Positions 33,001 to 44,952 of a DNA stretch of 64,000 nt are shown one piece after another. The translations under genes and the position numbers were made by a program. The DNA is from Tubulanus polymorphus (lineage: Eukaryota > Nemertea > Palaeonemertea > Tubulaniformes > Tubulanidae). The notes beneath the pieces are model-generated. The model saw nothing but the letters and a program-made list of their open reading frames with translations, was not told the origin of the DNA and searched no databases. The stretch lies in NCBI RefSeq assembly GCF_964204645.1, contig NC_134025.1:12901001-12965000 (forward strand), in the 5' to 3' direction. Numbering within the stretch: the first letter of the stretch is position 1; every line of letters starts with the position of its first letter.

Positions 33001-36000
33001 TATATATTTTGTATATAAGAGAAAGTGCACACTCTGTCTCATGTCCGTTTGAATATTCCTGTTATTATTATCATTGAGGTATTCATTGTCGACTGTTAGC
33101 TTCCAAGTAGGATGAATGTTCTTCTACAATTTGAAAGTTTATTCATCTTTTGTTGTAGCTCTGCATGAGTAATCGTTATGATCCACAAACTAAGTCACTT
33201 AACTTATCAAGTCTGGCCACTGATGAAGGTAAGCGACGAAATTTTCATCATTTCAGGGGTTAACGATCTCTACTCATAGCACTGAAAGAGTTGTATGAAT
33301 AATATTTTCAGAGTTGTCGAAGGAAAAGATTTTCCTGCCATTGTCTCGAGTAACTGTGTTCGATAAAGTTGTGGCCATAGTCGAGGAGTTTATTCCAGAA
33401 GTATGTGAAATAACTTTTTTAGAATTTCATTTTCAGCTCCAGCAAGCAATTGCCATTTCTATTTAATAACTAAATGTAAAGGAGCTTGCTTATATAGATA
33501 ACTGCATAAAACGTTTGAAAGTTTGTGTTGCAACCTACGCTGTCTGTAAATTATAGATCATATGCTCTCAAGATTTTACTTTCTGAGAATAGTCATCCAA
33601 ATGATACTTTAGTATAGGCATATAGCTGCATTATGTGACAACCTATGATTGGCCTGATAGGAAAAATATCACTGATTAGCCTCAAATTTATTTAGCCACT
33701 CAATCCTGCTTCATTTTACAGCAGTGCCATGTTTTATGACATGGTAGCAAGAGTATACAATAGTGAAAATTCAGACATTCTCTAAAGCTGCAAAAGGATG
33801 AGATACCTTGAAAAGTGTGAAGTGATAAGAAAGTAACTCCTTCTACTGTATAAAGATTTAGCTTACATAAATTTCACATTAATGTACCACTTATGTTCCC
33901 TTTGTTTGTAGTGTTCTATGCTATGATTTTAATCATCCCAAATGATTAATTTTTTTCATTGAATTTTTCAATTGTTTTTAAGGTGGAGTCGATTGACCTG
34001 TCTGAAAACAAATTGTACAATCTACTGTCGGCATCAAAATTAAGCAAAATGAAGAATTTGAAGAAACTCAATCTGTCAAAAAATGTGGTATGTAGCTAGT
34101 ATTCACGGATAAGTGAATTAGTACTCACGGTCTGAGATGTTGTTGATAATTTCAATGTTGTCATGATAAAATTTTAGCTGCGAACTGAACGAGAATTGGA
34201 TAAGATTAAAGAACTTAAACTGGATGATTTGACGCTCGATGGTAATCCGATGTGCGACGAGTTCAAGGAAAGATCGGCCTATATTAGGTAACTCCTGTTA
34301 TTACTCCAATCACAGTGCAGTGATGGTAGTACCAGTTACAGATGCTGTCAAAACAAAATTAAATCTCTCGTACAGTCACTGCAGAAACCTGATTGTTGAA
34401 TAGCTTTTTTGGGCTCTGCACAGCAGCGTAAATTTTGCTTTCTTCAGCGTTAAATAGTAGTCAAATTTTTTTTAAGCCAAAAATAACGATGGTTACTCGA
34501 TTCACTGAAAAGATTCATTCCCTCCTTTTGAACCTATAAGGCAGTCTTTTGAATTGGTAAAATTGGTGTGAAATCTGAGAAATGTTTATAATTATTTATT
34601 CATAGATCAATAGATGATTGAGAAGAAAATCAAGTGTAATTTTGCGGCACCAGTCAATCACCAGGTTGTCTTGTCCACTGATCATGTCACTAATGATGTT
34701 CTGCAGTCAGCACTGAATTTATTCATTATTGGCCATTATTGCACACATTCTGTATCATATATGATTATTTAAGCCACTACTACCCTTCACTCATATATTT
34801 ACTGATCAAAGGAAAACTTAGTTCACACCGTATCTAGGAAGCTGAATAAAACCTTTCCCAATACATCCTTGAGCGATGGGAATCGAACCCAATGGAAAAT
34901 GCTTTCAGAGAATAACCACACCAAAACTCACGATACACAGATTTAAAGAAAAAGAACGTGGAAATTTTGTTCAAGTTTAGATTTGTATATGCTAGATTTT
35001 TAAATTCATGTATAGAAATTTCCTATTTGTATTGCCATAATTCATGCTTGCTCTGTCAGTGGCGTTTGTTTCGTCGTGTTCTCGAGGCATTAATCAAGAA
35101 TGATGAACATGGCACAGATTCGTGACACGTGCCGATGACGGGTAAGTCTTCCAGAAGGGGAGCAACCTAAGACAGACACGTGATCAGATCTGTTCGTAGT
35201 ATCTCAATCCCTGCCACTTTCATATCATAAGATAATGAGGTACTAGACGGCGCAGGTGAGATTAATTGGATTGAACGATGCCCACGCAGCAGCAAGTTTT
35301 TAATTCCTCATCAGTTTAGGATCAAATTTGTTTTAAAAGCTTTTTTGGGGTCAAATTGCTTTGGATGATGAGATTTCAGAGAATTATAAACCATTACACC
35401 ATTAACCTAAAAACATTTGGATATTTCAAAATTCCTTGGTAGTGTAAATTTCACAAACTAGAGCTTTGTGATAATTGTGGACATCTATCCTGTGTGTTTT
35501 CCTTGGTCTACAGGATGCATCTGATAAAACTTTTCATCATGATCTATTATATTTCTCTGGTTATTATCGAAATGAAGTAATTTCATAGATATCTGTTTAT
35601 TTGTTTTTCGTGGGAAACAAGACAGCTTTATTATCATAATGAGGAATGAAATATTAATTTCAGAAAGAAATCGAGTTCTATTGCCAAAATCTATAAACAT
35701 TTTTGAGCCTATTTTTGTCATAATGGCTTTTGCAAAGTAGATTTTTTGGGTTACATACACGTGATATGTCTGTACAATATAGCAATGTATTGTTCTGCTC
35801 TTGGGAGTCAAGAAGGTAATTCTTAGGACTGTCAGTTCATTGATGGTTTCAAAGAACTGACTTATTCAATTTGCAGACTCCTAGCAGAGGTGAGTAAATG
35901 TCCTATGATGTTTATACTAATTTAGCATATCACCTCATTGCTGATGTAATCTCTTTGATGCTGTATCGTGATGTATTTAGCTTAGCATTTTCTGTGCATC

Positions 36001-39000
36001 AAAATGTTTTCTTTTTCAGTGCTGTTCGAAGCAGGTTTCCCAAAGTCTTGAAATTGGTATGTTTCTTCCTTTTTAAATACATGTATACTTATTGAAATGA
36101 ATTTATTGTATTATTGAACCGTATATGATTGATATACCAATTCTGCTATGATTCGTTTTTAGGATGGACTTGATTTGCCACCGCCTATTAAATTTGATAT
36201 TCCTACGTCGACTGAGTTACCTAAAACGCTTGGCAGCCATTTTCCAAATGATGAAGTTAAGAATTTGCTCATACAGTTCATGGAACAGTACGTTTTTGCA
36301 CATGCTCAGCCTTTTACCTTGCGCATACCTTAGGCCATCCCAAAATAATGGTCTGTTTGCCGTAACCCGACCGACCCAACTTCAAAGGTACCGAGTGAAA
36401 GGTTCTATCTACCTACCGACACCCTGAAAACTTGAGTCGGTGGTATGGCAAACAGACAATTGAGCTTGGGATGGCCTTAGCAAAAATTGTCTTAAAAGAT
36501 TTGATTCATTATCTATAAGTGCAAGTGAATATCACGTCATTCATGCAGTGGACTATCTTTGTTTGACAGCTGAAATATTTCCCTGCAATTTTTTAGTCAC
36601 GATTACCATTCAGGCTTAAAGAATTACTTAGGTTTCAGGGCAATTAAATTTCTTTTGATTCAAAATTCAACTGCTTTTTAACTTCCTGAGAATCCACAAA
36701 TGCAGCTCACGTTTATAGTGATCTCTTTGTAATGTTAAGCTGAAAAGAATTTAATATATGTAACTTCTATGATGTAGTAAAATTCCCATTGCAACAAAAC
36801 CTACATTTCAACTTATAATTGTTGTTGAATTTCAGATATTACCAGCTTTATGATTCAGATGATCGACAGGGACTCCTCGAGGCCTATCATGACCAGGCTA
36901 TGTTCAGCTTGAATGCATCATACCATAGTCTCGATAGTAAAGATTCTTCAAGGTAAACACTACATCGCTTAATCCACAAAATGGCAGAACCTCATTTTTA
37001 GGAAATCTTTTAGGACCACGAGAAAGGGATCTTTAGAATATTATACTTTTTGACCACTCAATTTTTACTAAAGCCTTAAACTCATCTGTCCTAATACATA
37101 GGTGTCGCTCCATAGATGTCCTAATGTCATAAACTCATGAAGCTGATTTCAATGAAATTTTTGTATGTTTCCTTGTACACCATTTAGACCAGAAAATGTT
37201 AAAGGCAGAAAATGTTATCGCTGCTTTGCAGCTACATTTGAAAAGTACTGATTAAAGCCATTAATTTGAATCGTCCATCACCGATTCATACGCAGCACTG
37301 CAGTGTCGACACACTGAAAGGGTTTATAGTGGATTTCTTTCCAACTTCATTAGGGCTTGTTTAAGATATCTTACACCCTGAAACTGGCATTGCAGTGGAG
37401 TTTGCATTACATAGGTGGTACAGCCAGGGCTTTCAAAATGATTTGAAATACCAGTGGCAGACAAAGAAATAGCACTTGCAAATTTTTTCCCGACCACTGG
37501 CACATTGCTTGTTCTCACGGAAATATTTAATTATCTTGAGGTTACGAAAGCTTATTCATTGAAAATTTCATGGACATTCTTAAAACAGATTCTCTGTCTA
37601 TAAAAGCACAATAATAGTGATAAAAGCCAGGAATCAGGAATAGCGTATACATGAAATTGCATATTTTCATTTTTAGAAATATCAAATTAATTGATTTGCT
37701 AGTGTAAGTGACTGCAGTAATGGCAATGAGTAACTGTTGATTGGTTAAGCAGCCAGCTTAAAGGGCAAATGCCATCAAAATTGTACTTTCCGCGATTTCT
37801 TAACCAGAAGAAACTTTAGTATACTTATAACGACCTTAGATGTGACTTATTGAAAAAGGAGCACGAATTAGCCGTAATAGTTATCTATTTATCCTTCACT
37901 CCATGCGTATAGTTCATATTCAACCCGCGGGTGGCGCTATTTATGATGTTAACGATGACAATCAACACAAGCACATGTGCCCGCTATTACGCGTAGCCTA
38001 TGTATAATCGATAAAATAAACACCATTTGTTCACCGTATTCACTGACCTACAGTGCTACTCACTTATATATGATTATCATGGCATATACAACAGTAGCAA
38101 CACTTACAATGGCAAGAGTTTATTTATTCAAATCACTCCTAAAACGATAAAATACCGCATGAAATGTCTAGTGAAATGACTGGAAGCGGCGAGCGTTTGT
38201 CAGAGATGATGTCAGAAACACGCACCTGCGAACATAAACAATAACAGTGACCACGTGCTGAAATTGTTGATTTGAAAGTGATATTTCTCAGTAATGGCTG
38301 AACTAAAATTCAAACCAGTTCCATATTTGATATTTGTGAATACATCACATTTGAAAATGAATTTTACACAATATTCTATTTTGATGGCATTTGCCCTTTA
38401 AGAACACATTAATGCTACTGGCTACCCAAACTAATTGTCTCTGCGAGTGTCTTTGTGAGTTCACCGAACAAAGTTTTCACCTTGTGCATATGAAATAGGC
38501 CTATGTCTAATAGTCTTGATAATAAGATCCTGAGCATCAACGATGTGTTCAAAATTAAACAATTCATCTAATATACACTACTCCTTAAACACCGGCAGTT
38601 GTTTAGAAGGCAGCCAATTTTTCCTGGAAACTTAAACTAGGCCACGCGTCTGAGGCACATTTTCACACGATGCACACTGACTACAGTACATTTAAATATA
38701 ACCACTGATCACAGCTATTATACTATCATTGACATCAGACGAGATATTTCATAGCTGTCACAGGATTCTTACTAACAGTCAGATGCGACGGCCGACAGCT
38801 TATTTTGAAAGCCCAGACAGTGTCTTAAGTTGTTGGAACTTCCTCAGTGTATTAGTTATAGAAATCAGATTTAACTTAAAAGCTAATGAGCGCACTCAGA
38901 AAGTGATAGTCCCCAGTAGTATTTAAGGTAGAAATGTATTGAGTTTATCAAGCTGTATGCACTTTCAATCACGTGTATGAGTAGAAAACCAGCATTTTCA

Positions 39001-41917
39001 TGGTGTGAAAAAAATGTTGAGCAAAGTTCTGCATTACTCCTTGTTGCAAAACTTGTTACTACATCTCTACGCAATAGTTACATCTATGATATTGATTTTT
39101 GTATGTTTTTTTTTGCAGACGCTCGACAGTATTAAATGACTACATGCCAGAAAGCCGGAATTTACTTAAAATTACCGATGGTGGTAAGTTTGTTACTTTC
39201 CTGTCAATGCATAATCTATATGACTAGCAATTGGTCTAATGTTGCCTGACTCGACAACAACTCAACAATGACCTGTTGCCGCCAAAACACCAAACGCCAT
39301 CGAGCAAAGTGGCAGCACTCAATGGGTTGACTAACCCGGTTACATATATCCATCGCAGATACCAAAAAAGCTATCCAAAAAAGCTGGTTGATCAAATTCA
39401 AGATTGACTGACGCTATGATCAATTTTCTCTATATTTCGTATGTAGGGCCTATATGTATCCCCTGGGCCTACCATCATCTGGTGACTTAACTAACTGTAG
39501 ATGGTCTAATGATCAATGAAAATGGCTTACCATCAAGCATCGAGACATTGGACGAGACTCTTTGAAGATAGCTCAATTCATTGGGTAATTTAATTAGCAT
39601 TTAGTTTGTATTTGAAAATAAAGTATAAATGTTTGTTTTTAAATTTTGCAGCACGACGACAAAAGTCATTACGTATCGGCAAATTGAATGTTGTTGCGTT
39701 GATGTGTCAGCTTCCAAAAACACAACATGATCCAAATACGATTAATGTGGATGTTAGTGTTGTCACTGTAAGTGAATTGTCATACATAGAAATCTTCTCT
39801 GATAAATGGGGAAAAGGTGATGTGGTTATCTGACGAACTTGGGAGGGGTGAAATGGGAATAAATGGGTTTGTCGAATGGCTGAGGACTAAGTTCAGTAAA
39901 TGTAATACCAATTTGGTTCAGTATAGCAGTGCGAATAGTGGCACAGTAAAGAGCCAGTCAGATTACAGTTTAGTTAATTTACGCTTACACTCATAATTTG
40001 GCCTGTTCCCATTTATGCACTTTTCCAAACCATTCTTGTGGTTGTTTCAAGGACAAAGGTCAAAGGGGCAAAATTGAATTGGAGCTCTACTAAAGGGTGG
40101 TGATGTGATGAATAGTAAAAAATTGGTAATATGACGAATAGAAAAGAAGTGGGGGAAAGGGGTGCCAAAATGAGAAGATACCAACTGGTGTCTTGACCTT
40201 TATTCACCTTTTTATCTTGAAAAGTAGTGTTTGTTGTGCTGAATTCAAATTGTATTGCAAAGTTATTGTACATTAATTTGTTCATGCAGCTTTAGCTTAT
40301 TTTTCATATTACCAGTACAGTACCTTATATGTTTTTACATTTTTAGTCTACCATGATGGTATTTACAATAACTGGTGTTTTCAAAGAAAGTAAGTGCCGA
40401 TTTTTCATTTCCAGTATTATTTTGCATGCATTAACAAATGTTCAGTTTAGCCTACATGTATTACCAAAAATACATAAAGAGGAATCAAATCCTCTTAATG
40501 TATTTTTGGTATTACTTAGCTATTATCATACCTTTCAGCTACTTTTAGAAGTTTTATTTGGTACAATCCTTTACATCATCACAGAATATAAATGAAATAT
40601 ATATAGATATTTCATATATTGCATTTTTTTCCATGGAGTCTTGGCAGGAATTCCTTAATTGTCTTGTGGGTGACCTCTTAGAAAAGCGAATGATAAATGA
40701 TGATAGAACTTTTCTGGTATAAAGAAAGCTTTCAAAGATTTGGCAGTGCCTGGAAATGAATGGCATTTTCAAATAAATTAATTTTTTTTTAAATTTGGGG
40801 GACCCCTAGTAAGGGCGTCATCCCTCAAGTGTTTGCATCATTGAACTGATTATCATTGTCAATAAGAACCCAACATTTTTGAGGCGCCCTATTAGTAGAG
40901 CACTTACCATTTTAAGAGTCTAAGCCATGAATCGAGGAGGCCATCACCAAAAATGCTAATATTCATCGCAAAATTCATGTATTTAGGAATTCAAAAAATC
41001 TTGGCAGTCAACAATTATATTTGTTTTTTATTTTTTAATGTTACACACTTAAGCATTTTGAAATATATTCATGTAAACCATATTAATGAATTAATGTTTT
41101 TTATGGTACATTGCAGCTGAAAATCCTGACAGAATCCGTGCATTTAGTAGGACCTTTGTTACAGTTCCGCAAGGAAGTGGGTATGTCAAAGATTTTCAGC
41201 CTTTTACTTGTTTTAAAACATAGCTTTAAGCAAAGATGGCTTAAGTGGTCTGTCATATAGAATATGGTTGTGTGCAATAGGTGATGATAGTGGTATTGCT
41301 AGTATTTGGATTGGGGTTTAGGAGCATAAATGCTTAACTCAAGATGTGTCTCGACTGAAAAGCAAATTTTGGTAATCACATTTGATAGACTACCAGTTTG
41401 TGTGGACTAAGTGAAATTTAATGCAAGCTATAAGCCGCAATCACACGATTTGGCCCGGGCCAAATTGGCACGGATCAGGCTCGGGCCAAATTTGCAATCC
41501 AGTTATTGATAATCTTAGTTTGCAATTTTTTAACACCTTGGTGCATGCACATATTGAAACTGAGTAGTCGATTGCTGCTTAGTTATGTAATTTCACAAAA
41601 CTCTTTGTAAATTATTGAAGGACCAGTTATTGCTGACCCTGGTTGAACTTTGTCGTTTCAGGATTGTTATCATCAATGAACAGTTATCCATCTTTAATGC
41701 GAGCATCGGATTAAAAAAAGTGAGTTATTTCACATTTTTGTGTACAGATACATAGAGAATAGACTGATACATAGAGAATAGACTAATGCCTGATGCGCTG
41801 AAGTTGGAACTTGAGAAATTAAAATGTCAAAATAAATTGAATAGATATTGTGTAAATGTTAAAACCTTTGAAGAACAGATTGATGTCAACCAAGACATTA
41901 TTATATTATTATTATTA

Positions 41918-41984
<67 letters not shown>

Positions 41985-43877
41985 AAAATAAAATATTATT
42001 AAAAAGAAATAGATATTATTATATTAAGACATGCATTTGATTAGCTGCACCTACTAAGTAGCTGCAGCGATTAATATACCATATTGGAAAAACACATGAC
42101 TGAAAAAATCTAATACATGTATACACATTTGACTAGTTTTCAGCCATTAAGTACATGCATGAATCGTAGAGGAGCGGTGTGGTAAGAGCGTCCGGCTCTG
42201 GGAAGCCAGGTCTTGGGTTCGAACCCCGTACATTACCGTAGTGTCCCCGGGCAAGACACTTATCCTCATTACCTCTCTCCACCTAGGAGTAAATGGGTAC
42301 CTGGCCTGATAGATGAGTGCTTGTTAGTAGCTCATATGTTCTACTCCCCATGGAGAGATGACTGATACATGTTAGTGTATTTAACAGCTGGGGTGATAAT
42401 ACCGAATGTAAAGCGATCTGAGCAGCTTCGCTGCATTTAGCGCTTTATTAGACAATTGTCGTGACAAGATTTTTCATTTGCGAAAATTGCAAATTCTCAA
42501 AATTACAAACATCTTACCAAAGCCCTGGTGGAAAAAACTGCCATTTTATTTTTTGAATAGCACACCTCTAGACCCCATCTAAGAAATAGAAATAACACCA
42601 TATTTAGTTAGGGGTTAATCACTCATGCAATTTTCAGTTGATAACAATTCTTGCAAATCTGCAGTTGTTCTTTGGGTTTGCGTAACAGAAGGTTTGTTCT
42701 TTTTTGAGTTGATAATCCATTGATTTTGAAAACGGCAAAAAGGGGTTCAAAGGATGTGTTAGCATTGAAATAAAATAATACTAACTCATTTCTCTGCTTA
42801 TTTTTGTAGAAATCATTCCAAACGAACACAGCGCCGACCCCATCACCCAGTCCACAGCCATCTCCAACCGTAGTATCATCACAAACTACTGACCAGCAGG
42901 CTGAAATGGTGCGATCGTTTTCACAACAGTCTGGTATGAATGCAGACTTCTCCATGAAGTAAGTTCATCAATCATCACAGTTCATCTTAATCATGAATGA
43001 ATCAGTAAATCATGAAAGAAAGAATTGCTTGCAAATACTTCCTAATGAAGGTCTAGTCCCTAAATCAGTAGAAGGCTGTGTTGTGTAGTTATTGGATGGA
43101 CGTTATGATAAGTCCACACTTATAGTTTTTCCAGATAAGGAATATCTGGCTTAACCGCTTCATTTGATAAACCTGTCCCAAGAATTTTGCACTCAATTTG
43201 TGTTACTGACCTACAATATTTGAATTCTTTGCAGATGTTTGATGCAGAATGACTGGGATTATGAAAAATCGGCAAAAGTGTTTTCTGATTTACATGTAAG
43301 TTCTGGTTATATGTGCATTGTCTGTGGCTCTACCTCAGATAAGTTTTTTCCCTTTGTGCTTTTGTACTACCAGTAGATCTAGGAGGGGGTTTTCGGCTGC
43401 CCATTGATTTGAAAAAGTAATCATCAAAAGCTACAAATTTGACACCCATTCTCTCACAAATTTTATTTTTGAATTTGTAGCACAGAGGGGAACCCCCTTC
43501 GGCGTCATTGTTTTACTCAAGGAATCCCCCTTCCTTTTCTTATGGACAGCTCGGCCTCTTTTCCAATTGTATAAGATATCCCCCGAAGTCAAAACCTTAT
43601 GATAGAACAAGTAGCAAACCTTGACAGAACAGACAGAAGCATTGCCATTCCCTTGTTTTTCTCACACGTGATGTCATAGTTCGTATGCCCGTCAGTGTTG
43701 TAGACTTGCCATACATAACAACAAAAGATAATATGGTCATTTACAAATTTCGGATATATAAAAGCGCATGTCTGCACGGTGTCCATATATAAATCCCAAG
43801 TAGTTAAGCGATGTCTTTTTTTATCGTCAATTTTGCAGAGTAAAGGTGCCATACCTCCGGAAGCATTCGTCAAGTGA
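28164..43877 (+). CDS. NXF1: nuclear RNA export factor 1 (NXF1/TAP), 21 coding exons
   Basis: NXF1 with its partner NXT1/p15 carries mRNPs through nuclear pores. Exons in order: 28164-28331, 29886-30035, 30922-31037, 31679-31762, 31854-31958, 32666-32737, 33159-33228, 33312-33400, 33983-34087, 34178-34287, 36020-36056, 36163-36287, 36836-36952, 39119-39183, 39652-39767, 40347-40389, 41117-41180, 41662-41719, 42810-42958, 43235-43295, 43839-43877. All boundaries are GT/AG and every phase matches, giving about 646 residues (human NXF1 is 619) plus the unproven 5' exon. Domains follow the family order: Arg/Gly-rich N-terminus, non-canonical RRM, LRRs, NTF2-like, Pro-rich linker, TAP-C UBA-like. 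Stop is TGA at 43875-43877; AATAAA at 44420-44425. The protein is collinear with vertebrate NXF1 throughout, so the call is firm; only the first exon is uncertain. Confidence 0.95.
30922..32737 (+). CDS. NXF1: NXF1 RNA-recognition-motif exons
   Basis: Exons 30922-31037, 31679-31762, 31854-31958 and 32666-32737. They encode [52 protein letters not shown] and [15 protein letters not shown], matching the RRM fold of TAP (W(F/Y)(K/R)I.IPYGRK). This domain binds RNA non-specifically and constitutive transport elements specifically. Confidence 0.93.
31087..31336 (+). mobile_element. small MITE in NXF1 intron (family shared with 48073-48339)
   Basis: The ends CATGGGCGTCC and GGACGTCCATG are inverted. 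The internal blocks GGTGCAATCAGAGGCC, CTTTGCATG(T/C)ATCGAT and TAGCAAATGCAGA occur in reverse orientation at 48073-48339. No coding capacity. Confidence 0.75.
33159..36056 (+). CDS. NXF1: NXF1 leucine-rich-repeat exons
   Basis: Exons 33159-33228, 33312-33400, 33983-34087, 34178-34287 and 36020-36056 encode four LRRs ([61 protein letters not shown]) and the LRR cap FPKVLKLDG. The intron at 34288-36019 (1.73 kb) splits YIR|SAV, the same place as human intron 10. Confidence 0.93.
36163..41719 (+). CDS. NXF1: NXF1 NTF2-like exons
   Basis: Exons 36163-36287, 36836-36952, 39119-39183, 39652-39767, 40347-40389, 41117-41180 and 41662-41719. Motifs: [68 protein letters not shown] and [15 protein letters not shown]. 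This half-NTF2 heterodimerises with NXT1/p15 and contributes one FG-nucleoporin pocket. Confidence 0.93.
36333..36476. mobile_element. 144-bp MITE with TTA target duplication (PIF/Harbinger-like)
   Basis: GGCCATCCCAA...TGTCTGTTTGCC at the left is inverted at the right (GGCAAACAGACA...TTGGGATGGCC), about 45 bp each. It is flanked by TTA on both sides (36330-36332, 36477-36479). A 3-bp TTA duplication and GG-starting TIRs fit PIF/Harbinger MITEs. It lies in the NXF1 intron after exon 36163-36287. Confidence 0.8.
37762..38397. mobile_element. 636-bp TTAA-flanked inverted-repeat element
   Basis: AGGGCAAATGCCATCAAAAT (37762-37781) is inverted at the right end as ATTTTGATGGCATTTGCCCT (38378-38397). 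TTAA flanks both ends, as expected for TTAA-specific (piggyBac-type) insertion. The interior is AT-rich without a transposase ORF. In the same NXF1 intron as the solo hairpin module at 37205. Confidence 0.85.
41897..41985 (+). repeat. (ATT)n microsatellite
   Basis: A nearly pure run of about 89 bp in an NXF1 intron. The poly-Leu ORF (41786-42040) on this strand is its translation artefact. Confidence 0.97.
42165..42455 (+). mobile_element. tRNA-derived SINE
   Basis: A tRNA-like head (about 42170-42237) contains GGTGTGGTAAGAGCG (A-box region) and a perfect B-box GGTTCGAACCCC. A body with GTGTCCCCGGGCAAGACACT follows, then a tail ending AAAGCGATCTGAGCAGC...TAGCGCTTTATTAG. The head-body phrase 'B-box then GTGTCCCCGGGCAAGACACTT' is typical of SINE families spread across marine invertebrates. 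Inserted in an NXF1 intron in sense orientation. Confidence 0.85.
42810..43877 (+). CDS. NXF1: NXF1 linker and TAP-C (UBA-like) exons
   Basis: Exons 42810-42958, 43235-43295 and 43839-43877. A Pro/Ser/Thr linker ([13 protein letters not shown]) leads to [20 protein letters not shown] and [16 protein letters not shown], the four-helix TAP-C fold whose NWD-type loop binds FG repeats. The last exon encodes [12 protein letters not shown] and the stop. Confidence 0.93.
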
Positions 43878-44419
43878 TGACGGTATGAATATATGGATAG
43901 ATGGGATATTCAACAACCAACATCGCATTTGACAGTACGAAAATAACATTCCAAATCCGGATGAGATTAATTGAAATATCTTGAATTGGAAGGATGTGGG
44001 TTTTCAAAATCAGTAGGAAAGCATACATGAGTGAGGTCATGCCAAAATGTATATACTGGGGGAGGGGTTGAAGTAACTTATACCTACTTTGTATACAGTA
44101 CGGAGTGATCTTTCGTAAAAGTGGTATGTTTTCCGTTTAACTTTCGTTTATTTTAAGATAAAAACTTTTAAACATCACATCAATATACATTAATTCATTC
44201 CTCCTTACGTTATCATTTAGGGGGTTATCACAAAGTGCGTACGCAAAGAGGGTTCTAGAAATATGTATTAAAGGAGTATGGATTGGGAGGGTAAGGGTTA
44301 TTAAGAATTTTTTAGCGTTCATACTTTATGCACGGCCCCAAATCTTCTGTGCATGACACTCCTGCATATATATTGTGTAGATACCAAAGAATCAATAATT
44401 TTGTTGTACACTCCAAATC

Positions 44420-44425
44420 AATAAA
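44420..44425 (+). terminator. NXF1: NXF1 poly(A) signal AATAAA
   Basis: First canonical hexamer downstream of the NXF1 stop (43877), implying a 3' UTR of about 0.56 kb. It lies about 110 bp before the MITE at 44536. Confidence 0.5.
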
Positions 44426-44535
44426 TCTGTTATTCTTGAGTGCTGGATATTCGATAACGATTTACAAGAATGCCCATCTGGTAGTACTGTCTTGAGTGTA
44501 AAGACGTGTCAGGTTATGAGCACAGACCGGTCTTA

Positions 44536-44949
44536 TGCACTAGTCAATGAAAGTTCCTGCCCTACGGGGGCCGGGAAATGAAATTTAGTGATCCATAGCG
44601 CCGGGACAGAGGCGATCCAGCGAAAAAATGAGTGGATCACATACCGGTAACAGCGCAGCTTTAGCTACTAGTCCTTTTGTACGTACCCGATCCACAGCAT
44701 CAAGTAGCGCTGACGTCCTAGCCCGCAACGTCGATCCATAGCCCATCTTCAACAACAAATTTCTTATTCCCATAAATTTGTATTTTTACCATTTTTAAGA
44801 GCTCATAGATCACTTTTTAAAACATTGGTTTGTAATATTTTTCTTTTTTCGAAGAAAGTTCCGATTGAGCGATCCTAGCGCCGGCGCTAATTTGCGCTAA
44901 TTTTCGTTTCCCGGCTCCCGTAGGGCGGGGACTTTCATTGACTAGTGCA
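44536..44949. mobile_element. 414-bp MITE with ~48-bp TIRs and TTA duplication
   Basis: TGCACTAGTCAATGAAAGT at the left end is inverted as ACTTTCATTGACTAGTGCA at the right. The match extends through CCTGCCCTACGGG...CCGGGAAA with a few changes. TTA flanks both sides (44533-44535, 44950-44952). The interior has a second inverted pair around GCGATCC/GGATCGCT-like sequence. No coding capacity. Confidence 0.85.
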
Positions 44950-44952
44950 TTA

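Noticed and set aside
41786-42040. ORF with a long poly-Leu run
   Set aside because: Translation of an (ATT)n microsatellite inside an NXF1 intron.
42170-42240. Functional tRNA gene
   Set aside because: B-box perfect but A-box and stems are degenerate, and the SINE body follows directly.
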